A DNA stretch of 64,000 bases from contig OY282378.1 in the NCBI GenBank assembly GCA_958295835.1, forward strand, positions 4,427,694 through 4,491,693, in the 5' to 3' direction. Each line of letters starts with the position of its first letter. Position 1 is the first letter of the stretch. The notes beneath the pieces were generated by a model. It ran no database searches. It was not told where the DNA came from and saw nothing but the letters and a program-made list of their open reading frames with translations. A program made the position numbers and the translations under genes. This document shows, in pieces, positions 53,929 to 64,000 of this stretch. This DNA comes from an uncultured Gammaproteobacteria bacterium (GTDB lineage Bacteria; Pseudomonadota; Gammaproteobacteria; HK1).

Positions 53929-55527
53929 TTGTCCGATGTCGTGAAGCGCCGGCCGCGTATCCTCGTCGATGCGATCGACCCCTCCCTGCTCTCCGGAAGG
54001 CGGGTCGGCATCGAGAAGGAGAGCCTGCGCGTCGACCGCGCCGGCTACATCTCGCAACGGCCCCACCCCGAAGCGCTGGGCTCCGCCCTCACCCACCCCA
54101 ACATCACCACCGACTTCTCCGAGGCGCTCCTCGAGTTCGTCACCCCCGCGTACCGTGGCGTGCGCGAGGTGTCGCGCAGCCTCCGCCACCTGCACCGGTT
54201 CACCTGCCCGCTGATCGGGGACGAGGTGCTGTGGGCGGCGAGCATGCCCTGCATGGTCACCGGCGACCGCTCCATTCCCATCGCGCACTATGGCGGATCG
54301 AACGTGGGCACCATGAAGCACGTCTACCGGCGCGGGCTCAGCCACCGCTACGGGCGGGTGATGCAGACCATCTCCGGCGTTCACTTCAACTTCTCCCTGC
54401 CGCGGCCGTTCTGGGCCGCGTACCGGGAGATGGAGGGCCGGAGCGCGGAGCGCCTCGGCGCGTTCGCCTCCGATCGGTATTTCGCCCTGGTGCGCAACTT
54501 CCACCGCCACGGATGGATCGTGCCGCTGCTGTTCGGCTCCTCGCCGGCGATCTGCCGCTCGTTTCTCGGCAATACGCCGCATACGTTCTCCGAGCTGGGC
54601 CGGGGCACCCTCTACGAGCCCTTCGCGACCTCGCTGCGCATGAGCGACATCGGCTACAAGAACGAGTCGCAACGGCGGCTCGGGATCTCCTACGACTCCC
54701 CCGCCGCCTACGTCCGCACCCTGCACGCGGCGACGGAGGCCGCGCACCCGCCCTACGAGGAGATCGGAGTCGTCGCCGGCGGGGAGTACCGCCAGCTCAA
54801 CGCGAACCTGCTCCAGATCGAGAACGAGTACTACAGCTTCGTCCGCCCGAAGCAGATCGCCCGCTCCGGGGAGAAGCCGACCGTCGCGCTGCAGCGCCGC
54901 GGCGTGCGCTACGTGGAGATCCGGGCGCTCGACGTCGACCCGTTCTCCCCGATCGGGATCGAGGAAGACACGATGCGGTTCATGGAGGCGTTCCTCATCC
55001 ACTGCGTACTCGACGCGAGCCCCCCGATCTCGCGGTCGGAGCAGGACGAGATCGAGGAGAACCAGCGCCTCGTCGCGGTCCGCGGGCGCGACCCGGCGCT
55101 ACGGATTCGGCGCGCCGGACAGGATGTCGCGATCTTCGACCGGGCCCGGGAGATCGTGGACGCGGTAGCGGAGATCGCCGGCGTGCTCGACGCCGGGAGC
55201 CGCACGAGGCGCTACGCCGCCGCGGTCGAGTCCTGCCGCGCGGCCCTCGACGATCCTCGGCGGCTGCCCTCGGCCCGGGTGCTCGACGAGCTCCGTGCAC
55301 GGTCCGAGGCGTTCTTCGAGTTCGCCATGCGCAAGTCCGGGGAGCATCGCGCGAGCCTGCTGGCAACGCCGCTGCCCGCCGGGCGCCGGGCCGCGCTCGA
55401 AGCGCAGGCCACCGCGTCGCTGCGCGTCCAGCGCGAGATCGAGGTCGCGGACCGCATCTCCTTTGCCGAGTACCTCGAAGGCTACTTCGCCCGGCAACCA
55501 CGCCTCGACGGGAGGCCCCGCCCATGA
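53929..55527 (+). CDS. gshA: glutamate-cysteine ligase
   Basis: 532 residues; first step of glutathione synthesis (glutamate plus cysteine with ATP). VGIEKESLRV, HPEALGSALTHPNITTDFSE, LMQTISGVHFNFSLP-type sequence and VEIRALDVDPFSPIGI match the gammaproteobacterial (E. coli) form. TTG start at 53929 with GGAG upstream. The stop overlaps the next ATG (ATGA). An AT-rich patch at 53798-53821 (TTGATA and TATATT words) may hold the promoter. Confidence 0.93.
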   Translation: MSDVVKRRPRILVDAIDPSLLSGRRVGIEKESLRVDRAGYISQRPHPEALGSALTHPNITTDFSEALLEFVTPAYRGVREVSRSLRHLHRFTCPLIGDEVLWAASMPCMVTGDRSIPIAHYGGSNVGTMKHVYRRGLSHRYGRVMQTISGVHFNFSLPRPFWAAYREMEGRSAERLGAFASDRYFALVRNFHRHGWIVPLLFGSSPAICRSFLGNTPHTFSELGRGTLYEPFATSLRMSDIGYKNESQRRLGISYDSPAAYVRTLHAATEAAHPPYEEIGVVAGGEYRQLNANLLQIENEYYSFVRPKQIARSGEKPTVALQRRGVRYVEIRALDVDPFSPIGIEEDTMRFMEAFLIHCVLDASPPISRSEQDEIEENQRLVAVRGRDPALRIRRAGQDVAIFDRAREIVDAVAEIAGVLDAGSRTRRYAAAVESCRAALDDPRRLPSARVLDELRARSEAFFEFAMRKSGEHRASLLATPLPAGRRAALEAQATASLRVQREIEVADRISFAEYLEGYFARQPRLDGRPRP

Positions 55528-56486
55528 ACGCCGAGACTGTCCCGACTCCCGCATCCCGCTCCCTCGACTCCTTGGCCGCGCATGGCGTGTGGTCGCCGGT
55601 GCTCGTGCCGCTACGCCCGGATCTCGGCATCGACTCCGGACGTTTCGTCGCCCACGCGCGCTGGCTGCTCGCGCAGGGCTGTCACGGCCTCGCGATGTTC
55701 GGGACCACCAGCGAGGCGAACTCGTTCTCGGTGGCCGAGCGCAAGGCGCTGGTCGATGAAGTGACGGGTGCCGGCATCCCGCCCGACCGGCTCATGGTCG
55801 GCACCGGCTGCTGCGCCCTCACCGACAGCGTCGAGCTCACCCGGCACGCGCTGGACGCCGGCTGCCGCCGCGTGCTGATGCTGCCGCCGTTCTACTACAA
55901 GGGGGTGAGCGACGAAGGGCTCTTCCGCGCCTTCGCCGAGGTCATCGAGCGGGTCGGGGAGCCCGCCCTGAGGGTGTTCCTCTACCACTTCCCGAGGCTT
56001 TCCGGGGTGCCCGTCACCGAGGGGCTGATCGGGCGGCTCGCCGATGCGTTCCCGGAGACCGTCGCCGGGGTGAAGGACAGCTCCGGCGACTGGTCGAACA
56101 CGCGGATGATGCTCGACCGCTTCCTGGATCTGGCGATCTTCCCGGGCTCGGAGGTCTTCCTCCTCGACGGGCTCCGCGCCGGCGCCGCCGGCTGCATCAC
56201 CGCCACCTCCAACGTCAATCCGGCCGGCGCCCGGGCCATCTTCGACGCTTGGGAGAGCGGGCACGGCGACCCCGACGCGAAGCAGGCGGCGGCGACCACG
56301 ATCCGTCGCGCCATCGACCGATACCCCGGGATCCCGGCCCAGAAATACCTCATCGCCCACTACCGGGACGATCCCGCGTGGCGCACCGTCCGCCCGCCGC
56401 TGGCCGCGCTGGACGACGATTCAGGCCGCGACCTCCTCGATGCGCTGACGGGGACGGAGTTCGACGGCGCCCGCCTCGGCGCCTGA
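55524..56486 (+). CDS. DapA-family (dihydrodipicolinate synthase-like) aldolase
   Basis: 320 residues of a TIM-barrel class I aldolase. GTTSEANSFSVAERKALV carries the substrate-binding Thr/Ser pair, LYHFPRLSG the catalytic Tyr and GVKDSSGDW the Schiff-base Lys. The family includes DapA, N-acetylneuraminate lyase and others; the divergence here makes lysine synthesis uncertain. Translationally coupled to gshA. Confidence 0.85.
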   Translation: MNAETVPTPASRSLDSLAAHGVWSPVLVPLRPDLGIDSGRFVAHARWLLAQGCHGLAMFGTTSEANSFSVAERKALVDEVTGAGIPPDRLMVGTGCCALTDSVELTRHALDAGCRRVLMLPPFYYKGVSDEGLFRAFAEVIERVGEPALRVFLYHFPRLSGVPVTEGLIGRLADAFPETVAGVKDSSGDWSNTRMMLDRFLDLAIFPGSEVFLLDGLRAGAAGCITATSNVNPAGARAIFDAWESGHGDPDAKQAAATTIRRAIDRYPGIPAQKYLIAHYRDDPAWRTVRPPLAALDDDSGRDLLDALTGTEFDGARLGA

Positions 56487-56614
56487 TCAGCGCCTGGAGG
56501 GAAAGAACGAAAGGACGCCGTCCATCCCCACGCTGATCAGCACGAAGAGCGCTCCGCAGTTCACGAGGACCGTCACCAGGAACGCCAGGAGAAAGGGAGT
56601 CTTGCTGGATTCGT

Positions 56615-56618
<4 letters not shown>
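56487..56618 (-). CDS. possible small membrane protein after thiC
   Basis: A 43-codon frame with one clear TM helix (TPFLLAFLVTVLVNCGALFVLI) that overlaps the thiC stop. The only start codon at its beginning is CTG (56618-56616), directly after GGGAGG; a GTG inside the helix is the alternative. Supported by the helix and the overlap only. Confidence 0.25.
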
Positions 56619-58495
<1,877 letters not shown>

Positions 58496-59214
58496 GATGG
58501 ACACCTCGTTCGGATTGGCGCGGACGCGCTTCGGGATCGGCGATGCGAACCGTGGGGACGTCCGGGACGAACGCCGGACGCCCACCGCGGCGGCGGGTTG
58601 AAGCTATCCAATCGACCGGGGGTTTTCAAGGAACAGGATCGGTGCCGCGGGTGTCAACGGCACCACGGGGCGACAGCCCGGTTTGCCGGATTGGTGCTCC
58701 CGGGCGCTGGCTGGCCGCGGAATGCCGACGTTTCGGTGGCAAAGGGGATCGGTCCGCTCGGGCGCGGAGCCGTCCGACGAAGCCAGCCGACGGCTCCGCC
58801 GGACGCGGAGGCCGAGGTGTCCGGCGGCAACCCGGCGCCGCTCCAGTATCCAGCCGCGCGCCGCTCTCGTCGCCCCAGGGGTCGGGTAGCCGCAGGCAGG
58901 CAATTGCCCGCCGCTATCCGGTCCTTGCATCGTCGTCCGGGCTTGACTTTGCAGGATCGAAGGCGCAAATTGCCCAATGTTTCGCGCGGATATCGAAGCT
59001 CCTGTTCGGAGTGGAGATTCCCTTGCGGAGTTCCTCGGTTCAGGTTCGCGTTGCGCCGTCCGAGGAGCGCGGCCAAGAGGCCAGAACGAGGATCTGGATA
59101 TGCATGTCCTCTCCTCGTTAGCTATCTTGGCTTAAAGGCGTGGAGACGGGATGCGGCTCCGATAATTTTTTCAGTGTTCAGGCACTCGTCGCTAACTTCG
59201 GCAACGACAGTCCC
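58496..59214. other. intergenic region upstream of thiC
   Basis: About 720 bases without a supported gene. Open frames on both strands translate to Arg/Pro/Ser-rich noise. No TPP-riboswitch-like sequence, tRNA or repeat was found. The right end turns AT-rich ahead of the terminator. Confidence 0.5.
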
Positions 59215-59246
59215 AATGAGCCGCGACAATCTGATCGCGGCTCATT
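59215..59246. terminator. 12-bp perfect stem-loop terminator
   Basis: AATGAGCCGCGA (59215-59226) pairs perfectly with TCGCGGCTCATT (59235-59246) around an eight-base loop, four bases after the stop of the minus-strand gene at 59251. ATTTT follows on the plus strand, so it may work in both directions. Confidence 0.75.
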
Positions 59247-59250
59247 ATTT

Positions 59251-60150
59251 TCACCTGATATTGTCATTCGGTGCAATGTTCACATGAGTCCTTCCGCGAG
59301 GCACAGACTTTGTGTCGTGGCAACTGGGGAAGGTCCGATTTCCATCTTTGGGAATGTCGCAGTCGTAGTGAAATTTCGGATCGTAAGATACCCCAAACCG
59401 CATTCGTCCCCGGATCACACAAGATGAATCGTGCCCGGGATCTTCCCATGTCGGCGCCAAGCCATGTCGTGCACCGGCCTTGCCTGGGCTTTTGAATACA
59501 AGCCTTCCTTGTCCTGTGAAATACTTGCGCCCATCTACATGATCTGTTGGAAGTGACTGTGAAACACGGTCCAGCTTCTGCTTGAATCTACCTTTGCCCT
59601 CCTCCTCGGACAAAGCGGCGTCACGTACACAATCGAATACTTTGTTGATTTTACTACCGAAATTTTTACGCGGTAGCAACAGACATGTCCTGTTTTCGCG
59701 ATTGGTAACCTCCTCTGCAATCACAGCGAGCAAATCCCGTGCATGCCTAATCGCCCGTCTTCCTCCGCGGAGCAAGCCATTGACGGCTTGTCCCCGCTGA
59801 TTTCCAGTAGCCAGAGGCATGTCCGCAAATTCCGGCCATTTCAGTGGAATGACCAGCGCCTCGGCACCGAATCTTTGGAAAAGCGCCGATTCGCTTCCAT
59901 CATTCTTGTGGAGATACAGCAGGACGAGATTCGTATTCGCCAATAGATGCGAGCGAGTCGACTGCTCGCACCCTTTCAGTCCGGCGGCAAAACACTCATA
60001 GAGTTCTGCCGAGTATGAATCCGTATAACCTTTCGATCGTTCCAGTGGCAACAATGCTGGAATCGACCATGCCTTGTTGAACTTGATTACGAACTCGTCG
60101 TGAATTGCAGGCGGGATGCCCGCAACGACCACCATCAATCTCGGCCTCAC
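59251..60150 (-). CDS. hypothetical island protein with C-terminal His/Cys-rich domain
   Basis: 299 residues, AT-rich gene. N-terminus LMVVVAGIPPAIHDEFVIKF, middle KNDGSESALFQRFGAEALVI, and a C-terminus 'FHYDCDIPKDGNRTFPSCHD', then HVNIAPNDNIR that could be a metal-bound catalytic or binding site. No family recognised with confidence. Its ATG overlaps the upstream stop (ATGA), so it is coupled to the next gene; together they look like a two-gene conflict module. Confidence 0.6.
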   Translation of the reverse strand: MRPRLMVVVAGIPPAIHDEFVIKFNKAWSIPALLPLERSKGYTDSYSAELYECFAAGLKGCEQSTRSHLLANTNLVLLYLHKNDGSESALFQRFGAEALVIPLKWPEFADMPLATGNQRGQAVNGLLRGGRRAIRHARDLLAVIAEEVTNRENRTCLLLPRKNFGSKINKVFDCVRDAALSEEEGKGRFKQKLDRVSQSLPTDHVDGRKYFTGQGRLVFKSPGKAGARHGLAPTWEDPGHDSSCVIRGRMRFGVSYDPKFHYDCDIPKDGNRTFPSCHDTKSVPRGRTHVNIAPNDNIR

Positions 60151-60851
60151 AGCGGCTGGCGCCTCAGTTTACTGACGACATCCAGAGGCATGGATATTCG
60201 CTTGAGTTCGTCAGGCTCAAGGGCGAGCAATAATCGGCCAAGCAAATCGTCGGACGGCAGGCGTGCAATATTTGCCTCGTTTTTCAACAAAAAAGGTGCT
60301 GGATCGAGTTTGTTTGCCGCAAGCCAATCCTGAATTCTTTGTTGCACCTCCGCCACCTCGGCATCCGGACCGAGGACATACTCCCGTGTTATCTCAACGA
60401 AACCATCCGGTTTGTGTTCCGGAAGCATATCCTGGAATCGAAGGGGGGGTTGGACGCTCACGTACCGCCCGTTCGATTCATCAAGGGGTTTCCGGAAGGC
60501 GGCCCAGAAGGCGGGGTGGTAACGTGGCTTGGCTTCCGCCCCCAGCCGGCTATGTGTTTTTTCCAGCAGCATGTCGATATCAGTGTTCTCAGGTAATTCC
60601 GCGTCCTCCGGAATGGCCCCGATAACCGGGAATTTGGCACTATGTTGAATCACTCGCACCTTCCCAACAAGTTCACGGCGCAGATAGGCCCTCAAGCTTC
60701 CGGCTTTCTTTTTTGCCAACTCCGCAATCTGACCATTGTCCTGGTTTCCTAACCGACTCAGGAGCAGCGGTATCCGGTGCTCTTCCCAAAATCCCCGCAC
60801 CAAGTCGACAATTCGACCGTCAAGATCGGATGATTGTTGTGATGTGGTCAT
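60147..60851 (-). CDS. hypothetical protein with a winged-helix-like N-terminus
   Basis: 234 residues from ATG 60851. Residues about 15-85 (LVRGFWEEHRIPLLLSRLGN, then IAELAKKKAGSLRAYLRREL) resemble an OST-HTH/LOTUS-type winged helix that binds RNA or DNA; this is a weak structural guess. The rest is helical and ends ISMPLDVVSKLRRQPL. Coupled to the downstream gene by a four-base overlap. Confidence 0.55.
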   Translation of the reverse strand: MTTSQQSSDLDGRIVDLVRGFWEEHRIPLLLSRLGNQDNGQIAELAKKKAGSLRAYLRRELVGKVRVIQHSAKFPVIGAIPEDAELPENTDIDMLLEKTHSRLGAEAKPRYHPAFWAAFRKPLDESNGRYVSVQPPLRFQDMLPEHKPDGFVEITREYVLGPDAEVAEVQQRIQDWLAANKLDPAPFLLKNEANIARLPSDDLLGRLLLALEPDELKRISMPLDVVSKLRRQPL

Positions 60852-61094
60852 GTCCCTGCTCAACACGTTTTCACGTGTCTGGTAGTTTGCCAGCACAGGG
60901 CACCATAATCCAGTCCAATCGATTTCTGACGCTCAATGCTCCGACGGGTCGATTTTCCTCCCCGTCGATGCCGCCCCCTCAACCGATCGCGCGAGACCTG
61001 ACCGACGCCCGCGAAGGCCTCGTGACAGGCCACCCGGTCGCGATCCATCGACGCCTCCCTGATTCGGAGCCCCGACGGGCAGAACGGAATGCCC

Positions 61095-61289
61095 TTACCC
61101 GCCAAGCGCGGCCCGCATGTTCTCCGGGAGCCAGGTCGCGAGCTCCGGCGCTGCGATCAGGATGAAGACCATGACCACCATGATCAGGAACATCGGCGTC
61201 GCCATCTTCGCCACGTAGCCGATGTCGTGTTGGGTCATGCCCTGCAGCAGCACGAACAGGTTGAACCCGATGGGGGGCGTGACGTGCAG
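61095..61289 (-). pseudogene. dctM: 3' fragment of a TRAP transporter large permease (dctM-like)
   Basis: Encodes TPPIGFNLFVLLQGMTQHDI and the end 'FLIMVVMVFILIAAPELATWLPENMRAALGG': the last two TM segments of DctM. The rest of the permease is missing; the frame upstream loses similarity at about 61289. The flanking 61290-61592 holds no gene. It marks where an insertion removed a transporter. Confidence 0.8.
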
Positions 61290-61592
61290 GATGGTTCGGG
61301 CGGCGACGCACCGGATTCCATCCGGCCCCGGAGTCCGCCAAGGCAGTTTCACACCGTTCCCCAAGCCATTGAGGAGGCGATTCGGTCCGGGACCGTTTCA
61401 CGCTGACCGCCCCGCGGCCCGCACCGGCTCACCTCCCCCTCCATCCGGGAAACAGGACAAGCCTCCGGTTTCGATGAACGAGCCGACGTATCATCGCCGG
61501 ATGGAACTCCATGGCCGATCCCCTTCGGGTTCTTCGCCATTGCGGCCGGGGACCACGATGGAGCCTGGGTTGGAACCTGAAGAAGGTGCGAG

Positions 61593-64000
61593 ATGGATGT
61601 CTTCGACCTGAGAAGCCGCCTGGTCTCCGACTACCGGGACTACACCCGCAGCTTCATCAAGATCCGCGATCCCCGGATCGGGGCATTCGTCGACGGCATC
61701 CTCGATGCGGAGGGGTTCTGGCCGGAGCCGCTCCTCCAACTGAATCCGACGTTCAGCCCCGGCGGCACGATCGGCGATCTGGTCGCGGAAGGGGTACTCC
61801 ACGAGGAATGCTCGCGCATCTTCCGGATCGGCAAGTCCGACGCGGACCACCGTGGCAAGCTGCTCCACCTCCACCGCCACCAGCGCGAGGCGATCCTCCA
61901 GGTGGCCGAGGGACGATCCTGCGTGCTGACCACCGGCACCGGCTCCGGCAAGAGCCTCGCCTACATCGTGCCGATCGTGGACCAGATACTTCGCCGCGGG
62001 TCCGAACGGGGCATTCGAGAGGGCATCCGGGCCATCGTCGTCTACCCCATGAACGCCCTCGCCAACAGCCAGGCCGAGGAGCTCGGGAAGTTCCTCGACA
62101 AGGGCTATCCGGAAGGCCGGTCGCCGGTGCGCTTCGCACGCTACACGGGGCAGGAACGGGGCGCTGACCGCGAGGCCATCCGCGACGATCCGCCGGACAT
62201 CCTCCTGACGAACTACATGATGCTGGAGCTGATGCTCACGCGCAGCGAGGACCGTGAGCTGGTGAGGGCCGCCCAGGGCCTCAAGTTCCTCGTCTTCGAT
62301 GAGCTGCACACCTACCGGGGCCGCCAGGGGGCGGACGTCGCGATGCTCATCCGCCGCTGCCGCCACGCTCTCGGCAACCGCGTCGCCTCCGGCAACAGCG
62401 TCGCCTTTGGCGACGGCGCCGTCTGCATCGGCACCTCCGCCACGATGGCAAGCGGCGGGAGCAGCGAGGAGCAGCGGCGCGAGGTGGCGAAGGTGTCACA
62501 GGCCCTGTTCGGGGTGGACTTCACGCCCGAACAGGTGATCGGCGAAACGCTGGAGCGGGCGACGCCGGAGATCGACCCCGCGGACCCTGCGGTCCGGGAC
62601 GCCATTCGAGCGGCCATCGTCTCGGACGAAGAGCCGCCCTCCGACTACGAGTCGTTCCGGGCGCATCCCCTCGCCTCCTGGATCGAATCCACCTTCGGCG
62701 TGCGCGAGGAGGCGGGCACCGGCAAGCTCCTCAGACAGACGCCCCGCAGGCTCGGCGGGGATGTCGAGGCGGTCGGGCGCGACCATGGCGAGCCGGGCGG
62801 GGGTGGCCAGCCGTCCGCCGGGTTGGAGCTCGCGGCGCTCGTGGGCGCCGCGTCGGAGAGCGGCGCCGGAGCACCATCGTCGCTGACGGACGCGGGGATC
62901 GCGGACGCCGCGCCGCGACGAGCCGCGCCGGAGATCGATGCCGAAGCACCATCGCCGCTGGCAGACACGGGGTTCACGGATGCCGGGCCGCGACGAGCCG
63001 CGTCGGAGAGCAGTGCCGGGCCGCCATCGTCGCTGACGGACGCGAGGATCGCGGACACCGGGCCGCGACGATGCGCCGAAGTGCTCCGCCGATGGCTGCT
63101 TCGGGGGTCCGGCATCTACCGAAGCGAATCCAGCCGCTTCTCCCTCTTCGCCTTCCGGCTGCATCAATTCCTGACCCGGGGCGATACGGTCTGGGCCTCG
63201 CTCGAACCCGAGGCGCACCGCCACCTGGAGATTGCCAAGAAGGCGGCCAAACCCGGCGAACCGGAGAAACCGCTTTTTCCTCTCGTCTTCTGCCGCCATT
63301 GCGGAACCGCCTACTACCGGGTGCGGGTCGCGGCGTCGGCGGCGGACGCGCACGGCCAGGCGACACTGCTCCCCCGCGAAGACCGCCGCGAGGTCGATGA
63401 CGACGACAGCCACGACGCCTACCTGTACCTCTCCGAGGAAGCACCTTGGCCTCGCGCCGCCGGTCCTGCGCTGCTCGCCCGCCTGCCGGACGCGCTCAAG
63501 GAAACGACCGCCCAGGGCGTGGAGCGGGTCCGGCCCAACGCCCGCAAGGACGTCCCGGAGCCGGTCTTCGTCGATTCCGCCGGATGCATCGTCCCGGAAG
63601 GTGAGGGAGCGCCCGCCGCCCTGATCCACGGCAACTTCCTGTTCTGCCTGGAGCCGTCCTGCGGGGTCGCCTACCCCAGGGGCCAGCGATCCGAGCGTTT
63701 CAAGCTGGCCACCCTCGGCGTGGACAACCGGAGCACCGCCACCACGATCCTCGCGGTGCGCTCGCTCATCGAATTACAGCACGACCGGAGCCTCGCCCCC
63801 GAGGCGCGCAAGCTCCTGAGCTTCACCGACAACCGCCAGGACGCCTCCTTGCAGGCGGGCCACTTCAACGACTTCGTACAGGTCGCCCTGCTGCGCTCGG
63901 CGCTGTATCGGGCTTGCGGGCGACCGCTGGCGCGGTCGCTTGGCGATTCCGCTGCGCGGAATCGCGGGCGCCCCGGACAGACGGGGAACGGGTTTGTTCC
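61593..64000 (+). CDS. DEAD/DEAH-box helicase, DUF1998-associated type (runs off the window)
   Basis: 802 codons present. Walker A TGTGSGKS at residues 114-121, VVYPMNALANSQAEEL, 'VFDELHTYRGRQGADV' as motif II and IGTSATM as motif III. Zinc-type pairs CRHC and CLEPSC follow, then 'LLSFTDNRQDASLQAGHFND', the landmark of the DrmA/DUF1998 helicase branch of DISARM-like defence. AGAAGG precedes ATG 61593. Near 62847 a three-copy repeat is inserted, and at 63920 the frame crosses a REP-like element; whether the gene is still intact beyond it cannot be seen. Confidence 0.85.
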   Translation, partial: MDVFDLRSRLVSDYRDYTRSFIKIRDPRIGAFVDGILDAEGFWPEPLLQLNPTFSPGGTIGDLVAEGVLHEECSRIFRIGKSDADHRGKLLHLHRHQREAILQVAEGRSCVLTTGTGSGKSLAYIVPIVDQILRRGSERGIREGIRAIVVYPMNALANSQAEELGKFLDKGYPEGRSPVRFARYTGQERGADREAIRDDPPDILLTNYMMLELMLTRSEDRELVRAAQGLKFLVFDELHTYRGRQGADVAMLIRRCRHALGNRVASGNSVAFGDGAVCIGTSATMASGGSSEEQRREVAKVSQALFGVDFTPEQVIGETLERATPEIDPADPAVRDAIRAAIVSDEEPPSDYESFRAHPLASWIESTFGVREEAGTGKLLRQTPRRLGGDVEAVGRDHGEPGGGGQPSAGLELAALVGAASESGAGAPSSLTDAGIADAAPRRAAPEIDAEAPSPLADTGFTDAGPRRAASESSAGPPSSLTDARIADTGPRRCAEVLRRWLLRGSGIYRSESSRFSLFAFRLHQFLTRGDTVWASLEPEAHRHLEIAKKAAKPGEPEKPLFPLVFCRHCGTAYYRVRVAASAADAHGQATLLPREDRREVDDDDSHDAYLYLSEEAPWPRAAGPALLARLPDALKETTAQGVERVRPNARKDVPEPVFVDSAGCIVPEGEGAPAALIHGNFLFCLEPSCGVAYPRGQRSERFKLATLGVDNRSTATTILAVRSLIELQHDRSLAPEARKLLSFTDNRQDASLQAGHFNDFVQVALLRSALYRACGRPLARSLGDSAARNRGRPGQTGNGFV
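62847..63071 (+). repeat. 75-bp tandem repeat, three copies, inside the helicase
   Basis: Three in-frame 25-residue units (AASESGAGAPSSLTDAGIAD-type, each ending PRR), 225 bases in all, between the helicase core and the zinc segment. Confidence 0.9.
63920..64000. repeat. REP-like multi-hairpin element, copy B
   Basis: Hairpin 1 at 63920-63939 and hairpin 2 at 63943-63965 match copy A in 44 of 46 bases; a third stem GGAAC/GTTCC ends at the window edge (63985-64000). It lies inside the helicase frame. Confidence 0.85.

Noticed and set aside
53853..56486. 877-codon plus-strand frame covering gshA and the DapA-like gene
   Set aside because: Only its end is genuine (the DapA-like protein from 55524); the first part is gshA read in the wrong frame.
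58500..58900. TPP riboswitch upstream of thiC
   Set aside because: No THI-box core sequence could be found on the minus strand.

Overview
The window is a GC-rich (by eye well over 60% G+C) proteobacterial chromosome segment. An E. coli-type GshA, an E. coli-like RecC/RecB pair, DusA and ThiC point to a high-GC gammaproteobacterium. The formylglycine-type sulfatase, phytanoyl-CoA dioxygenase, DgcA-type demethylase and TRAP-transporter remnant would suit a marine or host-associated life, but that is inference. No rRNA, tRNA, CRISPR array or transposase gene was recognised.

Layout. 1-651 is the start of a minus-strand ATPase of DUF499/PglY-like type, cut by the window edge, with a near-consensus promoter overlapped by palindromic half-sites. 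0.98-25.4 kb is mostly metabolism and transport: small hypothetical pairs, a peptide-type solute-binding protein with a DUF2817 zinc hydrolase, citrate synthase, a YbaK-family deacylase, a potABC-type transporter facing a PotD-like binding protein, a class V aminotransferase next to prephenate dehydratase, a VOC protein, a PhyH dioxygenase, an AmtB transporter whose reading frame runs through 26 consecutive C, a DgcA-type demethylase, an SDR, an asparaginase, an HD hydrolase and a sulfatase.

25.4-49.0 kb is an accessory, defence-like island. A roughly 493-bp direct duplication of a vapBC-type locus flanks a DUF4143 ATPase and an AT-rich HTH gene. After it come a translationally coupled set of small genes ending in a broken metallo-beta-lactamase-fold gene, a WYL regulator, MORN-repeat genes with remnants, a double-AAA ATPase, an AT-rich cassette of a phosphoribosyltransferase-like protein plus a NADAR-HhH protein, an AAA/PD-(D/E)XK protein, and recB and recC. 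From recC (48993) down to the WYL gene (30298) every gene is on the minus strand.

49.1-58.5 kb returns to housekeeping genes (PLP decarboxylase, membrane protein, dusA, gshA, a DapA-family gene, thiC). 58.5-64 kb is accessory again: an AT-rich overlapping pair of unknown genes, the tail of a TRAP permease gene, and the start of a DUF1998-type helicase running off the window.

How the parts fit: the left half looks like uptake and breakdown of amines, peptides and small organic nitrogen or sulfur compounds. The accessory part looks like a decaying and rebuilding immunity island. Two patterns recur across unrelated loci: in-frame GC-rich minisatellites (recB, recC, the region 5' of dusA, the helicase) and a 46-bp double-hairpin REP-like element found at 52.0 kb and inside the helicase at 63.9 kb.
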